The notes: generated from the letters alone by a model not told the origin. DNA of 64,000 nt from Sulfurimonas sp. (GCA_021732045.1 JAKFWK010000005.1:124001-188000); one strand, 5' to 3'; positions 54,370-63,281 are shown, counted from the stretch's first letter. Program-made: numbers and translations.

Positions 54370-55023
54370 CTATAAAACTTTTGATTTTGAGAGTGCGGCT
54401 TCTATCTCCTCTTTGCTTATTTCTCCGCTGATATTTAGCTCTATAGAGCCATCTTCTCCATCAACTTGCATATCAGTGATTTTAGATTTTGTCTCATCAT
54501 CCATACATTCACACTGTCCATTTTTGCAGTTTTGTACCATCGTAAAAATGCTTGCTTTTGCAACCGCACCTGTAAAATTTATCTTTACTCCACTGTTTGT
54601 TTTCATAACTTTTTTTCTGATTGGATTAAAGAACTCTTCTATTTTTGGCAGTAAAACTGTCTCTATCTCACTGTATATTTTCTCAAATGCCTCATATTCT
54701 TTGCCGTCTGGATCTTCAAAACCTACATGGATTTTAGGAGTAGGATGCGGAAATATTGGGCAGGTTTCTTTTGCACTGTCGCACACAGTAATTATGAGGT
54801 CAAACTGCTTATCAATAACAGCATCTAGAGTTTTAGAGTGATAATCATCTCTCCATATACCCTTTTCTTCAAGTAATTTTTTGGCGTTTGGATTTACACT
54901 TCCACTAGCTTTTACGCCAGAACTAAAAGCTTTTACGCTATCGCTCATTTTTGCATTTATAAGCGCTTCTGCGATGATTGAGCGGCAACTGTTGCCAGTA
55001 CAAAGGATAAGAACGGTTTTCAT
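54370..55023 (-). CDS. arsC: Thioredoxin-type arsenate reductase with extra C-terminal domain
   Basis: A 217-residue protein. Residues 1-135 are a low-molecular-weight phosphatase-fold ArsC: C8-TGNSC-RS loop (C8 attacks arsenate), with the shuttle cysteines C81 and C88 in VCDSAKETCP, so it is the thioredoxin-dependent type. Residues 140-217 are an added domain with strands and C166-x4-C171-x-C173 (QNCKNGQCEC), then a short acidic helix; ordinary ArsC stops near 135. The extra domain may bind metal(loid) or mediate redox. It overlaps arsR as ATGA. Confidence 0.88.
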   Translation of the reverse strand: MKTVLILCTGNSCRSIIAEALINAKMSDSVKAFSSGVKASGSVNPNAKKLLEEKGIWRDDYHSKTLDAVIDKQFDLIITVCDSAKETCPIFPHPTPKIHVGFEDPDGKEYEAFEKIYSEIETVLLPKIEEFFNPIRKKVMKTNSGVKINFTGAVAKASIFTMVQNCKNGQCECMDDETKSKITDMQVDGEDGSIELNISGEISKEEIEAALSKSKVL

Positions 55024-55343
55024 AATTTACACTCTCCAGTTTGTTGTGATTTTTTAAGTGGTGGAAGTTCAATTCCAAGAGAACGGATTTCAGCCAATGC
55101 CTCAATTCTAAATTTATCTAGTGGGCTTCTAATAGAGTAGTGCGCCCATGTGCCACATCTCTCAACACGCAAAAATCCTCCATCTTTTAGGATTTTCAGA
55201 TGACGCGAGAGACGAGATTGAATCATCCCAAAACTCTCTTGCATATCACAGACACACAGCGCACCATGAGTATCCAAAAAAGCAAGCAGTTTTATGCGAG
55301 TTTCATCATTTAGCGATGAGATAGTTTTCAAAAATATTTCCAT
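55020..55343 (-). CDS. arsR: ArsR-family metalloregulator
   Basis: A 107-residue winged-helix repressor that releases DNA on binding arsenite or another metal(loid). The sensing motif is ALCVCDMQE (Cys-Val-Cys in helix 3, the ELCVCDL motif), with the recognition helix at QSRLSRHLKILKDGG. The C-terminal tail holds one more Cys. It probably binds the palindrome at 55385-55408 between it and arsB and represses both directions. Confidence 0.94.
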   Translation of the reverse strand: MEIFLKTISSLNDETRIKLLAFLDTHGALCVCDMQESFGMIQSRLSRHLKILKDGGFLRVERCGTWAHYSIRSPLDKFRIEALAEIRSLGIELPPLKKSQQTGECKL

Positions 55344-55384
55344 TTTTTAACCTCCGAATGAGGTAGTTTAACAAAATAAAAATA

Positions 55385-55408
55385 ATATATCAAGATATGT
55401 TGATATAT
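55385..55408. promoter_or_regulatory. ArsR operator in the arsR-arsB divergent region
   Basis: ATATATCAA-GATATG-TTGATATAT is a perfect 9+6+9 dyad, the ATCAA...TTGAT form of SmtB/ArsR operators. It lies 42 nt from the arsR start and 63 nt before the arsB start, so one site could control both promoters. Confidence 0.75.
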
Positions 55409-55471
55409 AAATTAATATTGTGGTACTATTTCGTTATCGTAGCAGATACTACACGCCAAGGAGTTTATATT

Positions 55472-56725
55472 ATGATTTTAGCAATAACGGTTTTTTTAGT
55501 AACGCTAGTTTTTGTGATATGGCAACCACGCGGTCTGCAGATTGGAACAACGGCTGTAGTTGGTGCAGTCGTAGCACTACTGCTTGGCGTGGTTAGTGTG
55601 ACCGATATATGGACGGTAACCTCAATCGTCTGGGATGCAACGCTCGCTTTCATAGGGATTATAATCCTCTCAATGGTGCTTGATGAAATTGGATTTTTTG
55701 AATACGCGGCTTTAAAAATGGCAAGATTTTCTGGCGGAAACGGGCATCTCATGTTTGTTTATATGCTTATACTTGGAGCATTGGTTTCTGCTTTTTTTGC
55801 AAATGATGGCGCAGCGCTCATTCTTACGCCGATTATTTTAGCAAAAATGAAGCATCTAAAAATGGAGCCGTTGCCAATTTTTGCTTTTTTAATGGCTGGC
55901 GGATTTATTGGTGATAGTGCTTCTAGTCCGTTAGTCATCTCAAATCTCACAAACATTGTGACAGCTGGATACTTTAACATCGGGTTTTGGGAATATGCAC
56001 AAAATATGTTTCTTCCAAATCTTCTCTCTATTTTTGCATCTATTGTGGTTTTGTTGTTTTACTTTCGTCACTCGATTCCCTCTCGCATTGACATCAGGGC
56101 TCTTGCAACTCCAGAATCTGTTATTAAAAATATGACTATGTTTCGTTTAAGCTGGTGGTTTTTGGCGTTGCTTATGGCTGGTTATTTTATTGGGGACAGA
56201 TATCACTTGCCAGTCTCACTCTTTGCTCTAGGTGGAGCACTGATTTTTTTAGCTATCGCGACCTACTTCAAAGCAACAAAACCAATTATGACAATAAAAG
56301 CGGCGCCATGGCAGGTGGTATGGTTTAGTATCGGTCTTTATGTTGTTGTTTATGGTCTTAAAAATGCTGGAATGACAACATATCTATCATCCATTATTGT
56401 TCATATGCAAGAAGCTGGACATATTTATGCTGTAATTGGCACTGGATTTCTCTCAGCAGCCCTTAGTTCGGTGATGAACAATATGCCAACTATTATGATT
56501 ATGGATATTGCCATAGCTAAAACTGGCGATACAGCACTAGCTTACGCAAATATTATAGGCTGTAACTTAGGACCAAAAATGACTCCGATTGGTTCTTTAG
56601 CAACACTTCTATGGCTTCATGTGTTGGCGCAAAAAGGTGTAAAAATAGGTTGGGGTGAGTATATGAAAGTTGGATTGATAATAACTCCACCTGTGCTTTT
56701 AGTTGCACTTATTGGACTGATTTAA
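55472..56725 (+). CDS. arsB: Arsenite/antimonite efflux permease
   Basis: ArsB extrudes As(III) produced by ArsC, using the proton motive force. This 417-residue protein has about 10-12 TM helices and the ArsB/NhaD-type motifs AFFANDGAALILTPI, GDSASSPLVISNLTNIV and SVMNNMPTIMI with NIIGCNLGPKMTPIGSLATLLW. The start is the ATG at 55472 behind AAGGAG (55458-55463). A longer in-frame start upstream would run through the promoter region and is rejected. It is divergent from arsR-arsC-CDF and ends tail to tail with the K+ channel gene. Confidence 0.95.
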   Translation: MILAITVFLVTLVFVIWQPRGLQIGTTAVVGAVVALLLGVVSVTDIWTVTSIVWDATLAFIGIIILSMVLDEIGFFEYAALKMARFSGGNGHLMFVYMLILGALVSAFFANDGAALILTPIILAKMKHLKMEPLPIFAFLMAGGFIGDSASSPLVISNLTNIVTAGYFNIGFWEYAQNMFLPNLLSIFASIVVLLFYFRHSIPSRIDIRALATPESVIKNMTMFRLSWWFLALLMAGYFIGDRYHLPVSLFALGGALIFLAIATYFKATKPIMTIKAAPWQVVWFSIGLYVVVYGLKNAGMTTYLSSIIVHMQEAGHIYAVIGTGFLSAALSSVMNNMPTIMIMDIAIAKTGDTALAYANIIGCNLGPKMTPIGSLATLLWLHVLAQKGVKIGWGEYMKVGLIITPPVLLVALIGLI

Positions 56726-58395
56726 TTATTTTTATCTCTCCAAGGCAGTGAAAAACGGCTCTTTTCTACACCGTCAATAACATAACATAGTTCATAGTAG
56801 TGATTAACAATAGTTTTAAAGTACTCTAGACTCGCTTGTGTAGTTGCAAAAAGTAGATGATCACTCTCTTTAAGTAATGTTTTATCATCAGGCAAAAGGA
56901 TAAACTCTCCATCTGCTCGCTTTAGTCCAAGCATAACAATTTCCAAATCTTCTCCATCACGGTAAGGGTTTTCGAGAAGTTGCCCAATAGTTACGGATGT
57001 TTCTTTGAGGTAGTTACTTAATGCATACATCTTTTGCTCGCTAATCTCCATTTCTATCAGTGCTGGTCGTTTATTCACTCTTTTAGTAATTCGCAGTAGT
57101 GTGTCAATAAACATATCTTTGCTGTATTTCGCAATTTCATCAATAAACTGATATGTCATTGGACGATCAATATAGTTATAACCATCAAGTGCCGTTATTT
57201 GGTCAAGTACAAAGATTTTATCAACCCGTAGGTTTGAGAAAAGACTTCTCTCTTCAATCTCATTTTCACGAACGATTGCAAAAATATTTGGATTTAGCGC
57301 ACGAGCTGTTGCAACAATCGAGAGATTTATTGCATCATCATTGGTTCCAGCAATAATGCAAGAGGCGTTCATAATGTCTGCTTGCATAAAAAACTCCTGA
57401 TCAGAGGAGACTTTCTCATGAGTATCTTTGTTTATATCGAGATATGTGTAGTTGATGCTATTTCTATCAAGGGTGTTTTGGATTGTTTTGCCGAACCTGC
57501 CGCGAGAACATACAATATATTTTCCAGTTGGTAAGATATCGCTTTTGCTAACATGCAGATTTCCACCCTGAACCCAGCTGAGAAGATTAAATAGATATGG
57601 CGATTGTAAGGCAAAATCGATTCTTTTTGCAATTATGGAGAATGCATCTATTACATGATTTACGCCAATATTGATTAGGTTTTCTCTTCCTTGTTTGAGA
57701 CCTGATTTAGCAATAATCTTAATATTTTCATTTAAAATACGCCCGCGTACTGAAATTTTAAGATTGAGCTGATCATCATCAAAGAGAGTAACAATAAACT
57801 TGCATCTAGGAGATTGAATGCCTGATGATATCAAAACATCAGTCATAGAGGCATCAGCTACAATAGCAGGAATGGATGGAAGATATAGTTCGCTATTTAA
57901 TGATTCAATTTTTTCAAAATTTTTATCAATAACTACAATGCGGTAAAGATTATCTCTGTTTAGTTTATCAATAAGCAGTTTGCCAGCATCAGTATAACCA
58001 CAAAGAATAATAAAATCTTGTCCAAGATGGCGAACTTTTCTTCGAAAAGCATTCATTTTTAGTGCATATATAAATGTTTTATCTTGCACTAATGCGATGA
58101 TAGAACCAAGCGCATAAAGCCATGCGGGAACCGTAAGATACATAGTGAAAAGAACTATCATTCGTTGAGTATATGTAAATGCGTATGGAATCTCACCAAA
58201 ACCGATGGTTGTCGCTGTGTAGCCAACAACATACATTGCATCAAAGAAGCTTAAGTAGTATGGTTTACCTTCTGGAGTGATTCCAGATACTAGAGTTAAT
58301 AGAAGAACAGGGAAGGCATGTGCAAGATTTAGAACAATGAGAGGTGCTCTCATTTTTCGTAAAAAAAGCCAGATAGATGATTCGTTATTTTGCAT
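56722..58395 (-). CDS. Potassium channel with tandem RCK/TrkA domains
   Basis: A 557-residue protein with a two-TM pore: first helix about 17-40, selectivity filter TIGFG (64-68) in GYTATTIGFGEIPYAF, and second helix about 78-104. A first RCK/TrkA-N unit starts at about 128 (FIILCGYTDAGKLL) and a second at about 290 (YIVCSRGRFGKTIQ). TrkA-C-like segments are at about 430-540. It probably conducts K+ under nucleotide or ligand control. The ATG at 58395 is preferred over a GTG one codon upstream. It follows the small membrane gene by 12 nt. Confidence 0.88.
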   Translation of the reverse strand: MQNNESSIWLFLRKMRAPLIVLNLAHAFPVLLLTLVSGITPEGKPYYLSFFDAMYVVGYTATTIGFGEIPYAFTYTQRMIVLFTMYLTVPAWLYALGSIIALVQDKTFIYALKMNAFRRKVRHLGQDFIILCGYTDAGKLLIDKLNRDNLYRIVVIDKNFEKIESLNSELYLPSIPAIVADASMTDVLISSGIQSPRCKFIVTLFDDDQLNLKISVRGRILNENIKIIAKSGLKQGRENLINIGVNHVIDAFSIIAKRIDFALQSPYLFNLLSWVQGGNLHVSKSDILPTGKYIVCSRGRFGKTIQNTLDRNSINYTYLDINKDTHEKVSSDQEFFMQADIMNASCIIAGTNDDAINLSIVATARALNPNIFAIVRENEIEERSLFSNLRVDKIFVLDQITALDGYNYIDRPMTYQFIDEIAKYSKDMFIDTLLRITKRVNKRPALIEMEISEQKMYALSNYLKETSVTIGQLLENPYRDGEDLEIVMLGLKRADGEFILLPDDKTLLKESDHLLFATTQASLEYFKTIVNHYYELCYVIDGVEKSRFSLPWRDKNN

Positions 58396-58407
58396 CACTG
58401 AAAATAG

Positions 58408-58785
58408 TTATCGTTTAAGAAGTAGTGTTTCACCTACAAAAAGTACTACTGAAATAATATTAGCAATCAATGCTCCAACAGCCAAAGAGACAACAATAGT
58501 AAATAGCTCTGGTGTCATGATGCTAGTCATATTGACAATACCCCAAAACAGTGCGGCGGCAATTAGCTGTAAGTCCGCAACAAAGCTTGTTGCAAGTAGT
58601 ACCGAACCAGTCTGAGTCTTATCTCCAAGTTTCATTATGGTGGCGATTATATTAACCGTGATGGCAGCAAATAGCTCATAAACGCTGTGATAAGCAATCA
58701 CATCAAAGTCGCCATATACAAAACCAAAATTTAGTGTTAATGAAAAGATAATAAAAAAGCCAGATATAACTTTTTCTGAGTTCAT
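58408..58785 (-). CDS. Small four-TM membrane protein paired with K+ channel
   Basis: A 125-residue protein with about four TM helices (5-25, 33-53, 62-90, 95-120). It opens NSEKVISGFFIIFSLTLNFGFVYGD and contains KLGDKTQTGSVLLATSFVADLQLIAAAL. It looks like the DUF6394 family, which I recall as occurring near RCK channels, but this is from memory. The 12-nt gap suggests a joint operon and possibly an accessory subunit. Function unknown. Confidence 0.7.
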   Translation of the reverse strand: MNSEKVISGFFIIFSLTLNFGFVYGDFDVIAYHSVYELFAAITVNIIATIMKLGDKTQTGSVLLATSFVADLQLIAAALFWGIVNMTSIMTPELFTIVVSLAVGALIANIISVVLFVGETLLLKR

Positions 58786-58846
58786 GTTGATTCCTTGATT
58801 TTATTGCTAAATTGTAACATTTCAAGAGTGCAACGAACCTTATAGG

Positions 58847-59290
58847 CTAGATTTTAAAACAGCACTTTTTATATTTCTTATTGCTTTTGCAGGGACACGG
58901 TTCGTTTCTCTCTATCTTAGAGTTGAAAAGTTCCCCATCTATGTATAGCCACATCCCATTTTTAAAGATAAAATTGCTTCTCTCATGTTGGACTTTTACT
59001 CCATCTCTGTCTCTATAATAAGCTTTAAACTCAACCATATTTTTGGCTTCATTTATGATATCTAGTTTTAACCACACAACGCTTGATGAAAACTCTTGAA
59101 TCAGTTTTATATCATCTTCATAACGATTTTCATCTACTGTAGTGGTGACTAAATACGCACCATTTCCCAAAATATAGGCACTATATCTGCTTCTCATAAG
59201 CTCTTTTGAAGTTGATGGTTTTGATGAACAGTTTAAAAATGGCTCACAACACTCATTAAATTTTTTTTGACTATCACAATAACACTTCAT
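58847..59290 (-). CDS. YchJ-family SEC-C motif protein
   Basis: A 147-residue YchJ-like protein with a zinc-binding SEC-C motif at each end: CYCDSQKKFNECCEPF (3-18) and EPCPCKSNKKYKKCCF (about 129-145). The central fold is SNTF2-like (MRSRYSAYILGNGAYLVTTT, FIFKNGMWLYIDGEL). SEC-C motifs bind zinc and often protein partners such as SecB or the ribosome. The role of YchJ is not known. It lies 15 nt after the AEC transporter gene on the same strand. Confidence 0.93.
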   Translation of the reverse strand: MKCYCDSQKKFNECCEPFLNCSSKPSTSKELMRSRYSAYILGNGAYLVTTTVDENRYEDDIKLIQEFSSSVVWLKLDIINEAKNMVEFKAYYRDRDGVKVQHERSNFIFKNGMWLYIDGELFNSKIERNEPCPCKSNKKYKKCCFKI

Positions 59291-59305
59291 GGCTAGTGAT
59301 GCCTC

Positions 59306-60205
59306 CTAGATGATGATATGATAAACAATCCAAGTAGTAAGAAACGAAAGAAGCGTTCCGTATCCTATGATGGATGAGCTGAGTCGTGGAGCTAGACCTG
59401 ACATACTTGCGACTGCACCAGCGGTTATCATAGGTCCCATACTCGCTTCCATTATGGACACCTGCGAAGCTAAGTTTTGCCATGAAAATAGAGCTGTTAT
59501 GCCGTAAGCGATTATGGGTGCGATGATGAGTGTTGTCATAAGAGCAAGTGCAAATGGCTTTAGCTCATCTGCATGAATTTTAAACTTCAACTGAAGTCCA
59601 ACCGCAACAAGAGCAAGAGGGACTATGGTATTTGAGAGTGAAGTAAGAACACTTAAAACTATAGGATGAAACGAGGTTCCTATGAAAAACAGTGCCACAA
59701 GAAGAGATAAAAATGGCGGAAATGTTGTTATCTTTTTAAGAATGGCGCCTATGTTTACATCTTTTGTATTTGAATAATAGACTGATACAAAAGTTCCATA
59801 TGTTGATAGGGCTATAAAAGAACCCAATTGGTCATACATTAAAACATATCCGAGAGCTTCTTCCCCAAGATAGGCTCTAATAATAGGAATACCTAAGAAG
59901 GAAGTATTCCCAAGCACTCCTACTAGCATCAGAGCACCTGTTGTGTTTTTTGTAAATCCGAGTAATTTTGAAGTCTGAAAAATAAAAAGAGCGCTAAGAC
60001 TCATGACACTCCATGCTATTAAAACTGGTATAACAACTTCATAAGAGAGGGTTAATTTTGGTATTTGAAGCAGTGCCATAGCAGGGAGCGATATATAAAG
60101 AATAAATTGATTTAAGATGATATGTGTATCTTTTGGAAATATATCTGCTTTGTTGATAATATATCCAATAAAAAGAGCAGTGAAAATAAGGGCGAAGTTT
60201 TCCAT
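59306..60205 (-). CDS. AEC-family transporter
   Basis: A 299-residue auxin-efflux-carrier-type permease with about ten TM helices in two inverted halves. The first half has FPKDTHIILNQFILYISLPAMALLQIP (unwound Pro region), and the second has TIVPLALVAVGLQLKF and SMGPMITAGAVASMSGL. Bacterial relatives carry malate, malonate or other organic acids. Substrate not deducible here. No obvious regulator is adjacent. Confidence 0.88.
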   Translation of the reverse strand: MENFALIFTALFIGYIINKADIFPKDTHIILNQFILYISLPAMALLQIPKLTLSYEVVIPVLIAWSVMSLSALFIFQTSKLLGFTKNTTGALMLVGVLGNTSFLGIPIIRAYLGEEALGYVLMYDQLGSFIALSTYGTFVSVYYSNTKDVNIGAILKKITTFPPFLSLLVALFFIGTSFHPIVLSVLTSLSNTIVPLALVAVGLQLKFKIHADELKPFALALMTTLIIAPIIAYGITALFSWQNLASQVSIMEASMGPMITAGAVASMSGLAPRLSSSIIGYGTLLSFLTTWIVYHIII

Positions 60206-60293
60206 AAAATATCTTTTTTCATTAAGTTTGGAAGTATATAATCTTTATTATGAGAAAAGATTTAGAGTGTAAAAAACAGCGGAGGTAAAGTTT

Positions 60294-61112
60294 ATGAAAA
60301 TTGCATTAACGGGGGCGAGTGGTTTTGTCGCCGCACATTTAAAAGAAGAATTTAAAGATTGTGTAGTCATAGAGAGAAAAGATACTCATGAAGAAATTTT
60401 GTCTAAGCTGGATGGTATCGATGTTGTTATAAATCTAGCTGGCGCGCCCATTATAAAGAGATGGAGCGAGGAATATAAAAAGGTTTTAATTGACAGCAGG
60501 GTTTATAGCACTAAAAAGCTAGTAGATGCTATAAATGAGTCAGATGTAAAACAGCTGATCTCTACTTCAGCAATAGGGGCATATCCTGATAATATAGCTT
60601 GTGATGAGAGTTTTGTTGGATATGGAAATGACTTTTTAGCATCACTCACAAAAGAGTGGGAAGCTGAGGCATTAAAATGCAATAAACCAACCGCCATTGT
60701 CCGTTTTGGAGTTATTTTAGGTGCAGATGGCGGAGCTTTGGCTAGTATGCTTACCCCGTTTAAATTTGGAGTTGGCGGGATAATTGGAGATGGGAAAATG
60801 ATGATGAGCTGGATTGATATAGATGATTTGGTTCGAATCTATGGTTTTATAATAGATAAAAAACTCACAGGAGTTTATAATGCCACTTCGCCTAAACCTG
60901 TTACAAATTATCAATTTACAAAAACACTTGGTAAAGTTTTGAGTCGACCTACTATTTTTCCACTGCCAGAGTTTGTTTTAAAACTTATTTTTGGAGAGGG
61001 TGCATCGGTTTTAACTGGTTCAAAAGAAGTTTATCCAAAAGCGCTAATTGATGCTGGATTTGAGTTTAAATACAGAGATATTAACTCGTCTTTAAAGCAT
61101 CTTTTGGGGTAA
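60294..61112 (+). CDS. TIGR01777 family NAD(P)-dependent epimerase (YfcH type)
   Basis: A 272-residue short-chain dehydrogenase-like protein. The nucleotide loop is ALTGASGFVAAHL (3-15), followed by VVINLAGAPIIKRWSEEYKKVLIDSRV, the LISTSAIGAYP region and WEAEALKCNKPTAIVRFGVILGADGGAL. Family landmarks are complete. The biological substrate of this family is not settled, though members occur near SulA or chlorophyll/membrane genes in other phyla. AGCGGAGG precedes the ATG. Confidence 0.93.
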   Translation: MKIALTGASGFVAAHLKEEFKDCVVIERKDTHEEILSKLDGIDVVINLAGAPIIKRWSEEYKKVLIDSRVYSTKKLVDAINESDVKQLISTSAIGAYPDNIACDESFVGYGNDFLASLTKEWEAEALKCNKPTAIVRFGVILGADGGALASMLTPFKFGVGGIIGDGKMMMSWIDIDDLVRIYGFIIDKKLTGVYNATSPKPVTNYQFTKTLGKVLSRPTIFPLPEFVLKLIFGEGASVLTGSKEVYPKALIDAGFEFKYRDINSSLKHLLG

Positions 61113-61170
61113 ATTTAAAATTGTTATAGTTTAGATTTTTTTTGGTATTCATTACAACCCAACGGTTGCG

Positions 61171-62337
61171 TTAATGGCAAAGTAAATGACGACGCATCAT
61201 AAAAAGGGCAATCGCCAAGAATATTGCCGAAACTGCAGCAATCATAAAAGGATAAATACTTCCGTAGTGATCCCACAGCCATCCAGCAGCCGTCAATGAG
61301 ATGAGGGTGGTGATCCCGACCGCCGTATAATAAACCCCATAAGCTGTTGCTTTTAGCTCATTGGGCGCTGTATCTGATATAATCGCTTTTGCTAATGCGT
61401 TAAACCCTCCTGCAAAAAATCCGTAAATTCCAAAACCGAGCCATACCCCTGCAACTGTCCCTGAAGCCATAGCAAGTGCTCCTAAACCAAAAGCTAGATA
61501 GACAATAGAAAGAAGAGTCGCTTTACCGAAGCGATCCGCCATTTTTCCAATAGGGATAGCAAATGTTGATTGAGTAAGATTATATAACGCATAGGAAAGA
61601 GGGATCATTGCCAATGCAAGACCGTTAGATTCGGCTTTAAGGAGCATAAATGAATAGTTCATTGCAAAGAGGCTAAAGAGGCTCTGAAATCCGACTAGCC
61701 AGTAAAATTCGCCAGGAAGTGATTCAGGATGAAAGCGGCGTACAGCAGGGGTAAAAGGGGCATCTGTAACGAGAAAGATGAGAATCCCCATCGAGATGAG
61801 TCCAGGGATGAGACTGATAGCAAAAATGCTTCGAAATGTTCCTTCACTCTCCCCCCAGAGATATAAAAGGGCAAATGCGGTCAATGAACCTGCTAATGCA
61901 CCCGCACCATCCATCATTTTGTGAAATCCAAAGACAAATCCGCTAATCTCTTTTGGAGTGGAGGCACTGATAAGAGCATCGCGTGGTGCGACTCGTACCC
62001 CTTTTGCCAAACGATCCCCAATACGGATAGTTGCAATCATCGTGGAACTCTGGGCAAAAAAAGCGAGCGGCTTGATAATGTTGGACATCCCATATCCAAA
62101 TACCGTTAACCCTTTGCGTCGACCCAGACGATCGGAGTAGAATCCTGATAATGCAATCAACATTGCTACACCGAATTCTGCCAGACCTTCAATCAAACCG
62201 ATTTCACTTTTGCTTGCATGTAAAAACCTTTCTAAAAAAATCGGCAGAAGTGGGAGAATCATCTCTGTGGAGAAATCAGTAAAGAAGCTGTTAGCACCTA
62301 GGGCAATGATATTACGATTAAGGGATAAGAGTTTCAT
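61171..62337 (-). CDS. MFS transporter, GC-richer than its neighbours
   Basis: A 388-residue major facilitator protein with about 12 TM helices. The A-motif-like loop is GFYSDRLGRRKGLTVFG (about 62-78); RIGDRLAKGVRVAPRDALIS follows, and GKMADRFGKATLLS (about 262-275) is the second-half counterpart. The pattern resembles drug or metabolite efflux MFS; substrate unknown. The stretch 61741-62040 has two counted 60-nt rows at 48-52% G+C, against 38% in a row of the preceding gene, so it looks recently acquired from a higher-GC relative. Confidence 0.87.
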   Translation of the reverse strand: MKLLSLNRNIIALGANSFFTDFSTEMILPLLPIFLERFLHASKSEIGLIEGLAEFGVAMLIALSGFYSDRLGRRKGLTVFGYGMSNIIKPLAFFAQSSTMIATIRIGDRLAKGVRVAPRDALISASTPKEISGFVFGFHKMMDGAGALAGSLTAFALLYLWGESEGTFRSIFAISLIPGLISMGILIFLVTDAPFTPAVRRFHPESLPGEFYWLVGFQSLFSLFAMNYSFMLLKAESNGLALAMIPLSYALYNLTQSTFAIPIGKMADRFGKATLLSIVYLAFGLGALAMASGTVAGVWLGFGIYGFFAGGFNALAKAIISDTAPNELKATAYGVYYTAVGITTLISLTAAGWLWDHYGSIYPFMIAAVSAIFLAIALFMMRRHLLCH

Positions 62338-62351
62338 GCTTGTAGCTTAAC

Positions 62352-62357
62352 ATTATA
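62352..62357 (-). promoter_or_regulatory. -10-like element upstream of the MFS gene
   Basis: Minus-strand TATAAT in TTTATAATGTT, about 15 nt before the MFS start. This would give a very short leader. Confidence 0.35.
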
Positions 62358-62447
62358 AATTTTCATCTCACTGGTAATTTTAAAATGACTTGAATTGAGC
62401 CATTTTTATTTATTTTAACTTTTTTGAAAATAAATTTCGTTGAAATT

Positions 62448-62475
62448 TTGTCTTTATTTTTTAGACCATTATAAT
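62448..62475 (+). promoter_or_regulatory. Sigma-70-type promoter of the nitroreductase gene
   Basis: TTGTCT (62448-62453), a 16-nt spacer and TATAAT (62470-62475), about 40 nt before the ATG. The ribosome site is AGGAG near 62501. Confidence 0.55.
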
Positions 62476-62515
62476 ATACTAAATTTTAAAAAAGCCACTA
62501 AGAGGAGAAACAGTT

Positions 62516-63145
62516 ATGAGTAAAACATTTCAAGAGGCTATGGATTTTAGACATGCTTGTAAAATTTTTGATGAAGATAAAAAAATATCTGACGCAGATA
62601 TAAGAAGTATACTGGAGGCAGGAAGAGGCTCGCCATCATCTTTCGGTATGGAACCATGGAAATTTCTAGTAATTACAAACAGTGATTTAAAGGCAAAATT
62701 AAGACCTTTTTGTTGGAATCAAGTTCAGATAACCAGTTGTTCGCATCTTGTTGTTGTTTTGGCTGCAATTGATGATGCTAGAGTTGAGAGCGGTGTTGTG
62801 AAAAAGAGATTTTTAAGGAGAGAGATGAGTCAAGAAAAACTTGATTCTTATATGAATCTATACGCAAATCATCTTCAAAAAACGCTAAGCAGTGATGAAA
62901 ATATCTATGCTTGGACTTCAAAACAGTGCTACATCGCTTCTGCAAATATGATGACATGCGCAGCAGTTTTAGGGATAGATAGTTGTCCTATAGAGGGGTT
63001 TGAGAAGGAGAGCTTGGAGGAGATTTTAAATCTTGATACTAAGAAATATCAACTAGCATTACTGTTACCATTTGGATATAGAATTAAAGAGCAGTCAAAA
63101 CAGTTGAGAGTTGATTTTGATGATGTTGTAGAATTTATTAAGTAG
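62516..63145 (+). CDS. Nitroreductase-family NAD(P)H oxidoreductase
   Basis: A 209-residue FMN-dependent protein. The N-terminal FRHACKIFDEDKKISDADIRSILEAGRGSPSSFGMEPWKFLVI (about 12-54) holds the FMN-contacting R and the PSSFGMEPW segment. The active-site half includes ASANMMTCAAVLGIDSCPIEGF (about 142-163) and YQLALLLPFGYR. It is like NfnB/Frm2 types that reduce nitroaromatics, quinones or flavins. Physiological substrate unknown. Confidence 0.92.
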   Translation: MSKTFQEAMDFRHACKIFDEDKKISDADIRSILEAGRGSPSSFGMEPWKFLVITNSDLKAKLRPFCWNQVQITSCSHLVVVLAAIDDARVESGVVKKRFLRREMSQEKLDSYMNLYANHLQKTLSSDENIYAWTSKQCYIASANMMTCAAVLGIDSCPIEGFEKESLEEILNLDTKKYQLALLLPFGYRIKEQSKQLRVDFDDVVEFIK

Positions 63146-63247
63146 GAACTAGTATAACTTTGTTACAAAAAATCACACTATTTTGATTGGGTTAATATCT
63201 TTTGAGTAGTATTGTAACATATGATATCTACTGTTTTTATATTTGGA

Positions 63248-63253
63248 TATAAT
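63248..63253 (+). promoter_or_regulatory. -10 element of acnB
   Basis: TATAAT in TTTGGATATAATCC, 29 nt before the acnB ATG; CAGGAA is the ribosome site. Confidence 0.55.
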
Positions 63254-63281
63254 CCGACAAATTTCACAAACAGGAACTATT

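Noticed and set aside
55397..55471. Upstream in-frame start of arsB.
   Set aside because: It overlaps the ArsR palindrome and promoter region; AAGGAG directly precedes the ATG at 55472.
60815..60845. GGTTCGAATCT resembles a tRNA T-arm.
   Set aside because: It is inside the TIGR01777 epimerase coding frame (DDLVRIYG) and no acceptor or anticodon stem surrounds it. No tRNA was found in the window.
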